From the NCBI RefSeq assembly GCF_019308285.1, contig NZ_WWEM01000012.1, positions 233,568 through 297,567 of the forward strand: a stretch of 64,000 bases of DNA. The letters run 5' to 3'. Below are positions 27,877 through 36,422 of this stretch, in pieces. Made by a program: the position numbers and the translations under genes. Origin of the DNA: Flavobacterium quisquiliarum. Its GTDB lineage: Bacteria > Bacteroidota > Bacteroidia > Flavobacteriales > Flavobacteriaceae. The notes under the pieces were generated by a model, which had not been told where the DNA came from, searched no databases, and was given only the letters and a program-made list of their open reading frames with translations. How positions within the stretch are numbered: the stretch's first letter is position 1; each line of letters begins with the position of its first letter.

Positions 27877-29022
27877 TTATTTGCTGCTTACGGCTTTTCC
27901 AGCGGTTTTAGGAACCACTTCCATGCTGTCATAAAGAACATCAATAGAGTTTAAAGCTACTTTGTCTCCAGATTGTAATCCAGCTTTTACGAAGTAATCT
28001 GATCCAGCGCTTCCAGCAATTTCGATTGGAACCATCGCTACTTTGTTTCCTTCTTTTAAAACAAAGACGAAAAATTTATCCTGAATGTCTTTTACACTTG
28101 CCATTGGCACTGTAATTACAGATGACAAACTTTTGTTCAATACAATTCTTGCTGAACCTCCAGAACGCAATATCTTTTTCGGATTTGGGAAAATGGCTTT
28201 TAAAGCAATTGTTCCCGTTGCACGATCAATGTTTCCGCTGGCTACTTCCAATTTTCCTTTTTGATCGTATTCGCTGTCATCAGCCATAATTAAACTTACG
28301 GTTTGATTGGCCTTTGAATCTTTAGAAAAAGCTAAGTAATCTGCTTCTGTCAAAGAGAAATAAACAAATACATTGTTGATTTCAGAAAGTGTTGTTAAAG
28401 GAACAGCATCATTTGGTGTTACTAAATTTCCAACTCGGTTTGGAATACGGCTAATATAGCCGCTTACAGGAGCTTTAATCAAAGAGAAATCGGCATTTAA
28501 CTGAGATGATCCTAAAGCGGCTTTAGCCTGTGCTACTTGTGCTGTCGCAGCTTCTAAATTGGCCTGCGCTGTTTTTAACTGCATGTCAGAGAAAACTTTT
28601 CCGTCCACAAGCGGTTTGATTTTTTCTACTTCCAATTTGGCATTGGATTGGTTCGCCAAAGCACTTTTGTAAGCGGCACGGCTGTTGTTTACCTGCTCGG
28701 CATATACATCGCCTTTAATTTTAAAAAGAGATTGTCCTTTGTTTACATAATCTCCTTCTTTGACATAAATAGCTTCAAGATATCCTGAAACCTGTGCTTT
28801 TATATCAACATTTACAGTTCCTTCGACTGTTGCTGGATATTTTTTTTCCACATCTCCTGTTACTGAAGCGGTCTGCAGAAAGTCAACTTCTGGCTTTGGA
28901 GGTGCCATCTGCCCATCTGCACTTTTCCCACACGAAGCGAGAGAAATGATTATCAATAAAACTGCAATCCTGCCAATTGCCTTGTTATTTTGAAAAAACT
29001 GTTTTGTCATTTTACTTTTCAT
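27877..29022 (-). CDS. RND efflux periplasmic adaptor (membrane fusion) lipoprotein
   Basis: 381 residues with lipobox ISLASC (acylated Cys 31). Lipoyl/barrel-sandwich half-motifs (VDIKAQVSGYLEAIYVKEGDYVNKGQ and FSLIKAPVSGYISRIPNRVGNLVTP, quoted in part) flank a helical hairpin (about 120-185), followed by beta-barrel and membrane-proximal domains. It couples the permease to the outer-membrane channel. First gene of the adaptor-permease-channel operon. Confidence 0.95.
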   Translation of the reverse strand: MKSKMTKQFFQNNKAIGRIAVLLIIISLASCGKSADGQMAPPKPEVDFLQTASVTGDVEKKYPATVEGTVNVDIKAQVSGYLEAIYVKEGDYVNKGQSLFKIKGDVYAEQVNNSRAAYKSALANQSNAKLEVEKIKPLVDGKVFSDMQLKTAQANLEAATAQVAQAKAALGSSQLNADFSLIKAPVSGYISRIPNRVGNLVTPNDAVPLTTLSEINNVFVYFSLTEADYLAFSKDSKANQTVSLIMADDSEYDQKGKLEVASGNIDRATGTIALKAIFPNPKKILRSGGSARIVLNKSLSSVITVPMASVKDIQDKFFVFVLKEGNKVAMVPIEIAGSAGSDYFVKAGLQSGDKVALNSIDVLYDSMEVVPKTAGKAVSSK

Positions 29023-29079
29023 TTTAAATGAATTACCTCAAATTTGGCAGCAAAATAACGGCTGAAAACAGCTTTTTTA

Positions 29080-29095
29080 GGGTAGAAATTTACCC
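29080..29095. promoter_or_regulatory. Candidate operator upstream of the RND operon
   Basis: Inverted repeat GGGTA-N6-TACCC about 58 bases upstream of the adaptor start; a CAAATTTG close to the -7 consensus lies at 29039-29046. No regulator gene is adjacent, so this is only a symmetric site in the right place. Confidence 0.3.
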
Positions 29096-29673
29096 AAACG
29101 GCATTTTTTGATACTGAAACGTATGGGGTGTTTTTGCCACGAAGGCGCTAGGGTACAAAGTTTTTTAGCCACGAATTCACGAATTTTCTTTAATTAAATT
29201 TTCTGCTAATGATTAAAAGAATTAAAAAAGATTTTTTTCTTACAGATTGTGCAGATTTAATCTCGCAAAGGCACAGAGTCGCAAAGTTTTTTTTGCCAAA
29301 GATTAAAGGATTAAAAAGGATTTTTTTACGCACTGTTTTGTCATCCTGACGTAGGAAGGATCACACTAGAAACTCCGCAAAGTTTTTCACGCAGATTTTG
29401 CAGATTAAAGCAGATTTTTTTCACACAGTTTGTCATCCTGACGAAGGAAGGATCACACTAGAAACTCGACAAAGATTGTACCCCTCACTTTGCGAAATTG
29501 CGAGTGTGATCCTTCGTCAGGATGATGAAAAAAAAGTAAACAAACTCTTCGTCAGAAAAGAAAAAAACCTATGTACCTCTGTCACTTTGCCACTTTGAAA
29601 CTAAAACCTTAGCGTCTTAGTGCCTTTCCGGCAAAAAAAACTTAGCATCTTAGCATCTCAGAACCTTAGTAAC
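29096..29673. repeat. Spacer filled with palindromic repeats
   Basis: No gene. At 29432-29526 an element beginning gtcatcctgacgaaggaagg is mirrored by ccttcgtcaggatgat, forming a hairpin of about 95 bases. A truncated copy of its left arm (with gtaggaagg) stands at 29340-29381. Around them are fragments of the types gcagattaaagcagattt, tcgcaaaggcacagagtcgcaaag and accttagcgtcttagtgcc. The same element in variant form occurs at 38486-38585. Confidence 0.65.
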
Positions 29674-30429
29674 TTATCTATCCATCCACTGTTTAAAAAA
29701 CGGTGTCTTCTCGCGACTGATAATTACTTCGCGTTCGGGATCAAGTTTCAGTTGGATTTTAAGTTTTGCGTTGAAGTAATTCGCAATAGATTTAATGCTT
29801 TCCGCACGAATGAAGAATTGTCGGTTTGCCCTAAAAAAGATATTAGGATCTAATTCCTGCTCCAGTTCTTCCATCGTTTGTGGAATTGAGATAATTGTTC
29901 CCGATTTTAGGAATAAATTACTGGTTTTAAACTCCGAATAAATGAAGTCAATATCAGAAACATCTACACTTTTATAACCATCACGATAGGTTACTAAGAA
30001 ACGTAATCTGTAAATGGGTTTATGAATAAGTTCTTTTAGAATTCCAGTTATATTGGTAACGCTTGTTTCGGTTTTAGATAAGGATTTGAATTTGGATAAA
30101 GCAAATTCTAATTCGGCTTTATCAATTGGTTTCATCAAGTAATCGATGCTGTTGACTTTAAAAGCACGAATCGCATATTCGTCATAAGCTGTAGTGAAAA
30201 TAACGGGACAAGTGATATTGATTTCATCAAAAATTGAAAAACTCAATCCATCGGCTAGGCGAATATCCAATGTAATTAAATCGGGTGCAGGATTTGATTT
30301 CAACCAAGCAACAGTGTCGACAACAGTATCAATAATTCCTAAAATTTGACAATTAGGTTCAAGTTCTTCCAGCAGTCTTTTTAAACGACTGGCGTTTATA
30401 CTTTCATCTTCTACAATTAAAATTTTCAT
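29674..30429 (-). CDS. LytTR-family response regulator
   Basis: 251 residues. Receiver domain (1-120) has the acidic pair E7/D8, phosphoacceptor D55 (LITLDIRLADG) and the switch Lys in DYLMKPI. A LytTR DNA-binding domain follows (about 145-248; VDFIYSEFKT-like start, IFFRANRQFFIRAESI near the end). It overlaps the upstream kinase gene by 4 bases, so the two form one two-component system. Targets are not visible nearby; the RND operon downstream and the fabH/stress genes upstream are candidates. Confidence 0.92.
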   Translation of the reverse strand: MKILIVEDESINASRLKRLLEELEPNCQILGIIDTVVDTVAWLKSNPAPDLITLDIRLADGLSFSIFDEINITCPVIFTTAYDEYAIRAFKVNSIDYLMKPIDKAELEFALSKFKSLSKTETSVTNITGILKELIHKPIYRLRFLVTYRDGYKSVDVSDIDFIYSEFKTSNLFLKSGTIISIPQTMEELEQELDPNIFFRANRQFFIRAESIKSIANYFNAKLKIQLKLDPEREVIISREKTPFFKQWMDR

Positions 30430-31529
30430 AACACTTCAATTAATGGCAGACGTACTTCATAAAAGTCCTTTGATTCTTTGAAAACGGGCATTTTTTCAGA
30501 TAAAATCTTATAACGAAACTCAATGTTTTTGTTCCCAATTCCGGTAGAAACCAGACTTTTTCCTGCTGTTCGCTGCAAATTGTTTCGGACAATAATATCA
30601 TTCGAATCACAAAAAACAGAAATAGTCAATGGATTGGCTAAAGTTGCCATATTATGTTTTACAGCATTTTCAACCAATAACTGTAATGTTAAGGGAGGTA
30701 AATGCAGCGACAAACAAGAAGGTTCAAGGTCAATTTTAAGATCGATTTTATCGCCGAGTCTTTTCTTTAGCAGATAAAAATAAGCGTTTAGGAATTCAAT
30801 TTCTTCTTTTACAGTAATAGTGTCTTTATTCGAGTTTGAAATCATATAACGATATACTCTCGTAATATTTTCTAAAAACGATGCCGCTTCTTTTTGATCT
30901 TCATAAATCAGCTCAGTCAAGGTGCTGAAATTATTAAAAACAAAATGCGGATCTAACTGCATTTTTAAGGATTCCAGTTTTGAACGCGTTACGGCTTCCT
31001 GAAGTTCAGAAGCTTTAATTTTTAATTCGGCTGTTTCTATAGCATTTACACGCCAACGATTTAAAAGAAATATACCGGTATGAATGGCGCTGATAAAAAG
31101 AGAAATAATGGCGGCCATAATTTTGGACTGCCAAATGGTAACTAAATCATTTTCTTCTAAAGCTGTGCAAGGGTATAAATAGTCCCATAAACAGGAAAAA
31201 AAGTAATTTAAAAGTATATTTCCGGCAATTAAACAGATAAACTGCGCTATTGCTCTAAAGAAGGGATTTTGTTCCCAGCGTATATAGTTGTTTAATTTTC
31301 TGCCAACAAAAAGCGTCAGCTCTGTAAGAATGGCGCAGTACAGTAAAATGATAAAAATATCAAAAGTCTGATCCAAATCCAGCAAACTTTCTTCTTTAAA
31401 ATTTCTGTAGGGATTTAAGAAGTAATAAGAAGACAAATACACTAAAAAAACCGCAGGAATTACTATAACTCTGTAATATTTATAGAAAAAGTTTTTCCCT
31501 GATTTTTTATTTTGTTTCTGTCTTCCCAT
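30426..31529 (-). CDS. LytS-type sensor histidine kinase
   Basis: 367 residues. Four predicted membrane segments in the first 160 residues (about 22-40, 55-75, 90-112, 137-156), then the His_kinase motif LKMQLDPHFVFNNFSTL with phosphorylated H195, and a HATPase region (LLVENAVKHN, GIGNKNIEFRY). No large sensor domain is seen, so it probably senses through the membrane part. Partner of the overlapping LytTR regulator. It begins 42 bases after the fabH stop and may be transcribed with it. Confidence 0.92.
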   Translation of the reverse strand: MGRQKQNKKSGKNFFYKYYRVIVIPAVFLVYLSSYYFLNPYRNFKEESLLDLDQTFDIFIILLYCAILTELTLFVGRKLNNYIRWEQNPFFRAIAQFICLIAGNILLNYFFSCLWDYLYPCTALEENDLVTIWQSKIMAAIISLFISAIHTGIFLLNRWRVNAIETAELKIKASELQEAVTRSKLESLKMQLDPHFVFNNFSTLTELIYEDQKEAASFLENITRVYRYMISNSNKDTITVKEEIEFLNAYFYLLKKRLGDKIDLKIDLEPSCLSLHLPPLTLQLLVENAVKHNMATLANPLTISVFCDSNDIIVRNNLQRTAGKSLVSTGIGNKNIEFRYKILSEKMPVFKESKDFYEVRLPLIEVL

Positions 31530-31571
31530 TAAATCATCTCTATTTTGAATCGAAAATCTGCTCAGCTCGAT

Positions 31572-32615
31572 TTAGTGTGCCACCAGAACTTCTTCTGCTT
31601 TCGAATCTTTAGTTTTTTGAACTGTTTTTTTTTCACGCATCACTCCCCATTTCAAACAAGTAGCTCCCCATGAAAATCCAGCGCCAAAAGTGGTAATCAA
31701 TAAGTTTTGACCTTCTTTAAAATCTTCTTGAAAGTCCCATAAACACAACGGAACTGTTGCAGAAGTGGTATTTCCGTAACGTTCGATATTTACTTTTACT
31801 TTAGAAGCCTCAATATTTAAACTTTCTCCAACGGCATTGATAATTCTTAAGTTTGCCTGATGCGGAATTACCCAGTCAATTTCGTCTGACTGTAATCCAT
31901 TTTTTACCAAAGCATCTTGTGAAACCTGTCCCATTGAAGCCACCGCTCTTTTAAATACAAAAGCACCGTCTTGTTTTAAATAATGTGTTCTGTGCAATAA
32001 GCTCTGCATAGAAGTTGGGTTTCTTGAACCTCCAGCTGGAACAGCCAAAGAAGAGGTACCGCTTCCGTCTGTTTTCAAAATGGTTTTCATTAAACCATTT
32101 TCAGATTCTGTTCTTTCTAGTAAAACCGCTCCTGCTCCATCTCCGAAAAGGATACAAGTATTACGGTCTTCATAATCTACGATCGAACTCATTTTGTCTG
32201 CTCCAACAATAATTAATTTGCTGTAACGGCCGCTTTCGATCATGTTTGCTCCCATTTCCAGCGCGTATAAAAATCCGCTGCAGGCTGCATTCATATCAAT
32301 TCCAAAAGCATTTGTAAGGCCGCTTTTCTCGCAAACAATACTGGCAGTTGGCGCCAAAATGTGATCGGGAGTTGCTGTTGCAACAAGCAAAGCTTCAATT
32401 TCGCCACGATCTACATTATAATTTTCAATTAGGTTTTCAATCGCAGCAGCGGCAAGATCAGAAGTTGCCGTATCGTCGTCTGCGATTCTTCGTTCTTTAA
32501 TTCCAGTTCTTTTTACAATCCATTCGTCAGATGTATCAACAGTCTCCGAAATCATTTTATTGGTAAGGATTGATGATGGCACAAAACCACCTATAGCTGT
32601 TATTACTGCATTCAT
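31572..32615 (-). CDS. fabH: Beta-ketoacyl-ACP synthase III
   Basis: 347 residues. Catalytic triad is intact: C112 (NAACSGFLYALE), H252 (IPHQANLRI) and N282 (ERYGNTTSATVP). It condenses acetyl-CoA or branched acyl-CoA primers with malonyl-ACP to start fatty-acid synthesis in the cytoplasm. About 15 C-terminal residues (KKTVQKTKDSKAEEVLVAH) extend beyond the usual end. This copy is away from the plsX/rpmF cluster where the main fabH often lies, so it may be an additional paralogue. It lies 34 bases after the universal stress gene and 42 before the kinase gene. Confidence 0.93.
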   Translation of the reverse strand: MNAVITAIGGFVPSSILTNKMISETVDTSDEWIVKRTGIKERRIADDDTATSDLAAAAIENLIENYNVDRGEIEALLVATATPDHILAPTASIVCEKSGLTNAFGIDMNAACSGFLYALEMGANMIESGRYSKLIIVGADKMSSIVDYEDRNTCILFGDGAGAVLLERTESENGLMKTILKTDGSGTSSLAVPAGGSRNPTSMQSLLHRTHYLKQDGAFVFKRAVASMGQVSQDALVKNGLQSDEIDWVIPHQANLRIINAVGESLNIEASKVKVNIERYGNTTSATVPLCLWDFQEDFKEGQNLLITTFGAGFSWGATCLKWGVMREKKTVQKTKDSKAEEVLVAH

Positions 32616-32649
32616 GTTTTTAGTTTTTTTAACGGATACAAAAATAACA

Positions 32650-33483
32650 CTAATAATTTGGAAACGACAACAATGGTATATCTAATCCTGCAGCTAATAT
32701 TCTAGTTTTACTTTTATGTACCAAAGAATCCCAAAAACCATACTTTTGAGGCACCATAATTAAGATATCTGCTTCATAATTCGTAATTTCTTTCTTAATT
32801 TCGTTAATAACTGCATTTGACCTTACTGTTTTATAAAGGTATTTCACGTCTTCAAACTCCTTTTCAATGTTCGAATTCATCAAAATCCTGTGCTGTTCTT
32901 CTTTTAAATCGTCCAATTTTTCATCTACACTGAAAAATTCAATTTCTGCTCCAAGCTCTCCCAAAGTATTTTTGATCCAGCTGAATTTTTTAATTGCCGA
33001 AAAACTTAAACTATCACAGGCATAAAGCACTTTTTGAATATTTTGAAAACGTGCTTTTCCTGGAACAGCCAATACTGGAATATGCAGATTTTTGATGGCC
33101 GAAGTTGTTGAATTCCCTAATAATTCTTGTTCAAAAGAACGTTCGGCCATTCCCATTACCACTACATCTGCCTTCGTTTCATCAATAATACGAGGCAATT
33201 CGTCTTCTAAAAAAGAATAGGTGCAAATCGATTCCGTTTCAATTTTAAAGGAATCAGCTATTTCTTTTGCTAAAGTTTCCAATCTTGAAATTGCTTTTTC
33301 AATCTGCTTCTGCATCGCATCTGCTGTAATATGCGAATTGGCGCTGTGAACACTCAAAGAGAATGAATTAAATAAAACTAATTTTGCTCCTGTGGTCTTG
33401 GCAAGTCCTGCAGCATAATTTACTGCATTGCTAGCAATTGCAGAAAAATTGGTCGCGGCGATTATAGTTAGTTGTGGAATCAT
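32650..33483 (-). CDS. Universal stress protein with two Usp domains
   Basis: 277 residues containing two Usp-like folds. The first (1-145) is well conserved: LTIIAATNFSAIASNAVNYAAGLA at the start and VVMGMAERSFEQELLGNSTTSAI, fitting the GxxG-x9-G(S/T) nucleotide-binding segment. The second (about 150-277) has lost most of that motif and ends DILIMVPQKYGFWDSLVHKSKT. Cytoplasmic stress protein whose exact action in this group is unknown. It heads a run of four minus-strand genes with fabH and a LytS/LytTR pair. Confidence 0.88.
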   Translation of the reverse strand: MIPQLTIIAATNFSAIASNAVNYAAGLAKTTGAKLVLFNSFSLSVHSANSHITADAMQKQIEKAISRLETLAKEIADSFKIETESICTYSFLEDELPRIIDETKADVVVMGMAERSFEQELLGNSTTSAIKNLHIPVLAVPGKARFQNIQKVLYACDSLSFSAIKKFSWIKNTLGELGAEIEFFSVDEKLDDLKEEQHRILMNSNIEKEFEDVKYLYKTVRSNAVINEIKKEITNYEADILIMVPQKYGFWDSLVHKSKTRILAAGLDIPLLSFPNY

Positions 33484-33742
33484 ATAATAGTAATTAAACT
33501 TTTTTTCGCAAAATTGGCTAATTAAACACTTGTTTAAATTTTTAAATTACTGAAAGATCATTTTTTAAGACCCAACCGTAAAATTTCGTTTCCGAAAATA
33601 CTGGCTTTGCCTTTTTGTTTATTATTTTAAAAACGGCTAATTAAGTTTAATATAGCGGCATTATATAAAAAAATAGAAGAGAAATTAGTAATTTAGACGA
33701 CTGTCACACTACGTCTTTAGCACTTATTAAAAATCTAAAATC

Positions 33743-34117
33743 ATGGAAAATTCTGCTGTAAATGAAGCACTAATCACAGATTTGCTTACAAATTATTTTA
33801 ACGGAATTTATAATGGAGATGTTCCTTTGCTGCAAAGTGTTTTTCATCCACAGGCAATCATTGGTTTTGATATTAAAGGAGACACTCATTTTAAAACCAT
33901 TAATCAATACTTAGAAGGTGTAAAAAACCGTAAAAGTCCGCATGAACTGGGAGAAGAATTTAAAATGAAAATCCTATCTTTAGATATCATCAATAACACA
34001 GCTGTGGCAAAAGTACAGGTACCAATATTTGAATTTGATTATTATGACCTGTTAAGTCTCATTGTTGTGGATGGAAAATGGGTGATCAGCAATAAATTAG
34101 CCACTAAAGTAAATTAA
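33743..34117 (+). CDS. Lumazine-binding-like (NTF2-fold) protein
   Basis: 124 residues of the NTF2-like fold, closest in pattern to the putative lumazine-binding family (Lumazine_bd_2): LLTNYFNGIYNGDVPLLQSVFHPQA at the start and AVAKVQVPIFEFDYYDLLSLIVVDGKWVISNK at the end (patterns abbreviated). Single-domain cytoplasmic protein; ligand unknown. It is 7 bases upstream of the nitronate monooxygenase gene, so the pair is probably one transcript and may act on related small electrophilic or flavin-linked substrates. Confidence 0.75.
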   Translation: MENSAVNEALITDLLTNYFNGIYNGDVPLLQSVFHPQAIIGFDIKGDTHFKTINQYLEGVKNRKSPHELGEEFKMKILSLDIINNTAVAKVQVPIFEFDYYDLLSLIVVDGKWVISNKLATKVN

Positions 34118-34124
34118 AAATACA

Positions 34125-35186
34125 ATGTGGAATTCCACCAAAATAACAAAATTACTAGGTATTGAATATCCAATTTTACAAGGCCCAATGGGCGGTGGTT
34201 TCTCGACTGCTTCTCTATTGGCTGTCGTAAGCAATTCGGGCGGATTAGGAAGTTTTGGCGCTTATACTTTAACTCCAGATGAAATTCGCGAAGCTGGAAA
34301 AGAGATTCAACTCGCAACCTCCAAACCTTATAATATCAATTTATGGGTAAATGACGCTGATAAAAGCCTCGAAAATTATGCACCAGAAAAACTGGAAAAA
34401 GTCAAACTGCTTTTTAAACCTTATTTTGATGAATTAGGAATTCCGCTTCCTGATCTTTCTACTGCTATTCCTTCAAAATTTGAAAAACAAGTAGAAGTAC
34501 TATTCGAATTGAAGCCCGCTGTTTTTAGTTTTATTTTTGGAATTCCATCCAAAGAAATCCTGAAAGAAAGTAAAAAGTTAGGAATAAAAACTATCGGCGC
34601 AGCCACAACTTTAGAAGAAGCGCTTGCTCTCGAAGATGCTGAAGTCGATGCCATTGTTGCCGCAGGATTTGAAGCCGGCGGACACAGACCATCATTCCTA
34701 AAACCTGCACAAGATTCTTTTACTGGCTTGTTTACATTGATACAACAGCTCAAAGCCAAAACCAAAACACCAATAATTGCCGCTGGGGGAATTATCGATG
34801 CAAAAGGAATAAAAGCCGCTATGACTTTAGGAGCCGATGCCGTACAGCTAGGAACCGCTTTTATGGTTACCGACGAATCTGCAGCTTTAGACATTCATAA
34901 AGAAATCATTTTTAATCATCCAAATGCAACAACTACAGTTTCCAAATTAATGACTGGAAGAATGGGCAGAATGATACCTAACAAAATTACGGAGAATGTT
35001 TCTGTAGAAACCGAAGTACTTCCTTTTCCGCTTCAAACCCGACTAATGGCCACTTTAAAAACAGCCGCTTTGAACCAAGGAAGAACTGATTTGGTTAATT
35101 TTTGGTCAGGACAAAATACAGGCAACTTAAAATATCATAAAACCAGCGAATTGATGCAAGCTTTAATTGCTGAAATGTCTGCATAG
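34125..35186 (+). CDS. Nitronate monooxygenase (2-nitropropane dioxygenase family)
   Basis: 353 residues, TIM-barrel flavoprotein. N-terminal YPILQGPMGGGFSTASLLAV and GGLGSFGAYTLTPDEIR are the FMN-barrel start; AAGFEAGGHRPSF carries the conserved HR pair of the family, and GGIIDAKGIKAAMTLGADAVQLGTAFM is the phosphate-binding end. FMN-dependent oxidation of alkyl nitronates to carbonyls protects cells from nitro compounds. Starts 7 bases after the NTF2-like gene. Confidence 0.92.
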   Translation: MWNSTKITKLLGIEYPILQGPMGGGFSTASLLAVVSNSGGLGSFGAYTLTPDEIREAGKEIQLATSKPYNINLWVNDADKSLENYAPEKLEKVKLLFKPYFDELGIPLPDLSTAIPSKFEKQVEVLFELKPAVFSFIFGIPSKEILKESKKLGIKTIGAATTLEEALALEDAEVDAIVAAGFEAGGHRPSFLKPAQDSFTGLFTLIQQLKAKTKTPIIAAGGIIDAKGIKAAMTLGADAVQLGTAFMVTDESAALDIHKEIIFNHPNATTTVSKLMTGRMGRMIPNKITENVSVETEVLPFPLQTRLMATLKTAALNQGRTDLVNFWSGQNTGNLKYHKTSELMQALIAEMSA

Positions 35187-35700
35187 TTTTTTTTAACCGC
35201 AAAGTACGCTAGTTTTTTTTGTCTTTGATTGTGTTTTTAAGTTCGCAAAGCTTTGTCTTTTATAATCTAGAGTCGTAAAAGATTTTGTTTAACGCAGATT
35301 TTGCAGATTTAATTTTAATATTTAAAATCTGCACCGATCTGCTTAAATCATTTTAAATCTGCGTGAAATTAACCTTTATAACTTCGCAAGATTAAAAAAA
35401 AATTAGCCACAAAACTTTATTACGTCTACTGAGAACTTTGCGAACTTAAAATCTTCAGCATTTATATAAAAAAAACTTAGCGCACTTTGCGGTAAAAAAA
35501 TTAAACATTCAAAGTTCTCATTATCCACAAAGCTTTGCGAACTTAAAAATCTCCAGCATTTATATAAAAAAGAATCTTAGCGTACTTTGCGGTAAAAAAA
35601 TTAAACATTCAAAGTTCTCATTATCCACAAAGCTTTGCGAACTTAAAAATCTCCAGCATTTATATAAAAAAGAACCTTGCGCTCTTTGCGTTAAAAATGC
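35187..35700. repeat. Spacer with 100-bp tandem duplication and palindromic repeats
   Basis: No gene. A 100-base unit (cgcactttgcggtaaaaaaa ... aaagaatcttag) spans 35481-35580 and is repeated at 35581-35680 with very few differences, after a diverged partial copy from about 35430. Before that, 35281-35370 contains the inverted pair cgcagattttgcagattt / aaatctgcgtgaaatt. Words such as ctttgcggtaaaa and gctttgcgaacttaa recur in the spacers at 29100-29670 and 41220-41480. Confidence 0.7.
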
Positions 35701-35712
35701 CACACCTCGTAC

Positions 35713-35744
35713 TGTCCAGTTCATTCCAAAGTTTGTCCGTTTCA
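35713..35744 (-). promoter_or_regulatory. Direct-repeat regulator site upstream of the DoxX-like gene
   Basis: On the minus strand two 11-mers, TGAAACGGACA (35734-35744) and TGAACTGGACA (35713-35723), lie in the same orientation 21 bases apart. The same arrangement occurs upstream of the alpha/beta-hydrolase and cupin genes. The near edge is 36 bases from a CACATTTG at 35780-35787 that would serve as the -7 element. Tandem repeats two helical turns apart are typical of LytTR regulators, and such a gene lies at 36423. Confidence 0.7.
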
Positions 35745-35817
35745 ACAAGTTTCTGATTTCGTTTTTATCGCTTTCAACGCACATTTGTACCGTTAAATAA
35801 CTTTAAATATCAAAATC

Positions 35818-36216
35818 ATGAACTCAAAAACAACAAAAATTATCTATTGGACAGGCGCAGTATTAACTTCTTTATGGTTCGGCGCAAGCGGTTTCTTCGA
35901 ATTAACAAATAATCCATTGGTTTGGGGAATCACACAGCAATTGGGTTATCCTGCACATTTTATCTATATCTTAGGCGTTTTTAAAGTAGCAGGAGTTATT
36001 ACACTTTTAATTCCGAATAAATTATTACGATTGAAAGAATGGGTTTTCGCAGGCGTATTTTTCGACATCATTTTTGCTTTCTTTTCTAAAATAGCCGTTT
36101 TAGGATTTGGTGCAGCGACTGATGCTATTGTTGCCTTTGTAATGGTCAGCATTACTTACGCAATGTATAGAAAGTTATATACTGCCACTTATACTACGTC
36201 TTCTGTAAACTTTTGA
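35818..36216 (+). CDS. DoxX-like membrane protein
   Basis: 132 residues with four predicted membrane helices (about 8-25, 45-65, 72-92, 98-117). It has the DoxX-like pattern IYWTGAVLTSLWFGASGFFEL and GVFKVAGVITLLIP. Inner-membrane protein; DoxX-type proteins have been linked to redox stress in other bacteria, but the function here is unknown. It is expressed toward the convergent LytS/LytTR pair and has a tandem-repeat site upstream shared with two other genes in the region. Followed by a strong terminator. Confidence 0.82.
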   Translation: MNSKTTKIIYWTGAVLTSLWFGASGFFELTNNPLVWGITQQLGYPAHFIYILGVFKVAGVITLLIPNKLLRLKEWVFAGVFFDIIFAFFSKIAVLGFGAATDAIVAFVMVSITYAMYRKLYTATYTTSSVNF

Positions 36217-36233
36217 GGAAGGCATCAAAAATT

Positions 36234-36266
36234 AAAAACGCCTAATAATAATTATTAGGCGTTTTT
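36234..36266. terminator. Terminator after the DoxX-like gene
   Basis: AAAAACGCCTAATAAT (36234-36249) is mirrored by ATTATTAGGCGTTTTT (36251-36266), an almost uninterrupted palindrome with A and T tracts on both sides, 17 bases after the stop codon. Can terminate in both directions. Confidence 0.85.
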
Positions 36267-36297
36267 ATAAAATTTAATTTCACCTTAATTACTTCCA

Positions 36298-36378
36298 ATG
36301 AAAAAAGTCATTCTCATCCTCTGTTTCATTTTATCAGCTTTGTTTTTTATCAGCTGTTTTATGTTTCCTGGATTATAA
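36298..36378 (+). CDS. Candidate 26-residue lipopeptide
   Basis: A short frame, ATG to TAA, encodes MKKVILILCFILSALFFISC followed by FMFPGL. It looks like a complete lipoprotein signal with lipobox FISC and only six residues after the Cys. Such entericidin-like mini-lipoproteins exist in other bacteria. No promoter is clear and the frame begins only 32 bases after a terminator, so expression is doubtful. It ends 45 bases before the convergent LytTR gene. Confidence 0.35.
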   Translation: MKKVILILCFILSALFFISCFMFPGL

Positions 36379-36422
36379 TTTTAAACCAATTAATTTATTT
36401 GAATCATCTATAGATTAATTGG

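Noticed and set aside
29398..29598. 66-residue frame in a spacer
   Set aside because: Consists wholly of palindromic repeat sequence (gtcatcctgac element).
34421..34894. 157-residue minus-strand frame
   Set aside because: Antisense to the nitronate monooxygenase; Ser/Ala-rich low-complexity translation typical of a shadow.
35481..35680. Possible CRISPR array
   Set aside because: Only two to three long 100-base units with no spacers between them and no cas genes; a tandem duplication.
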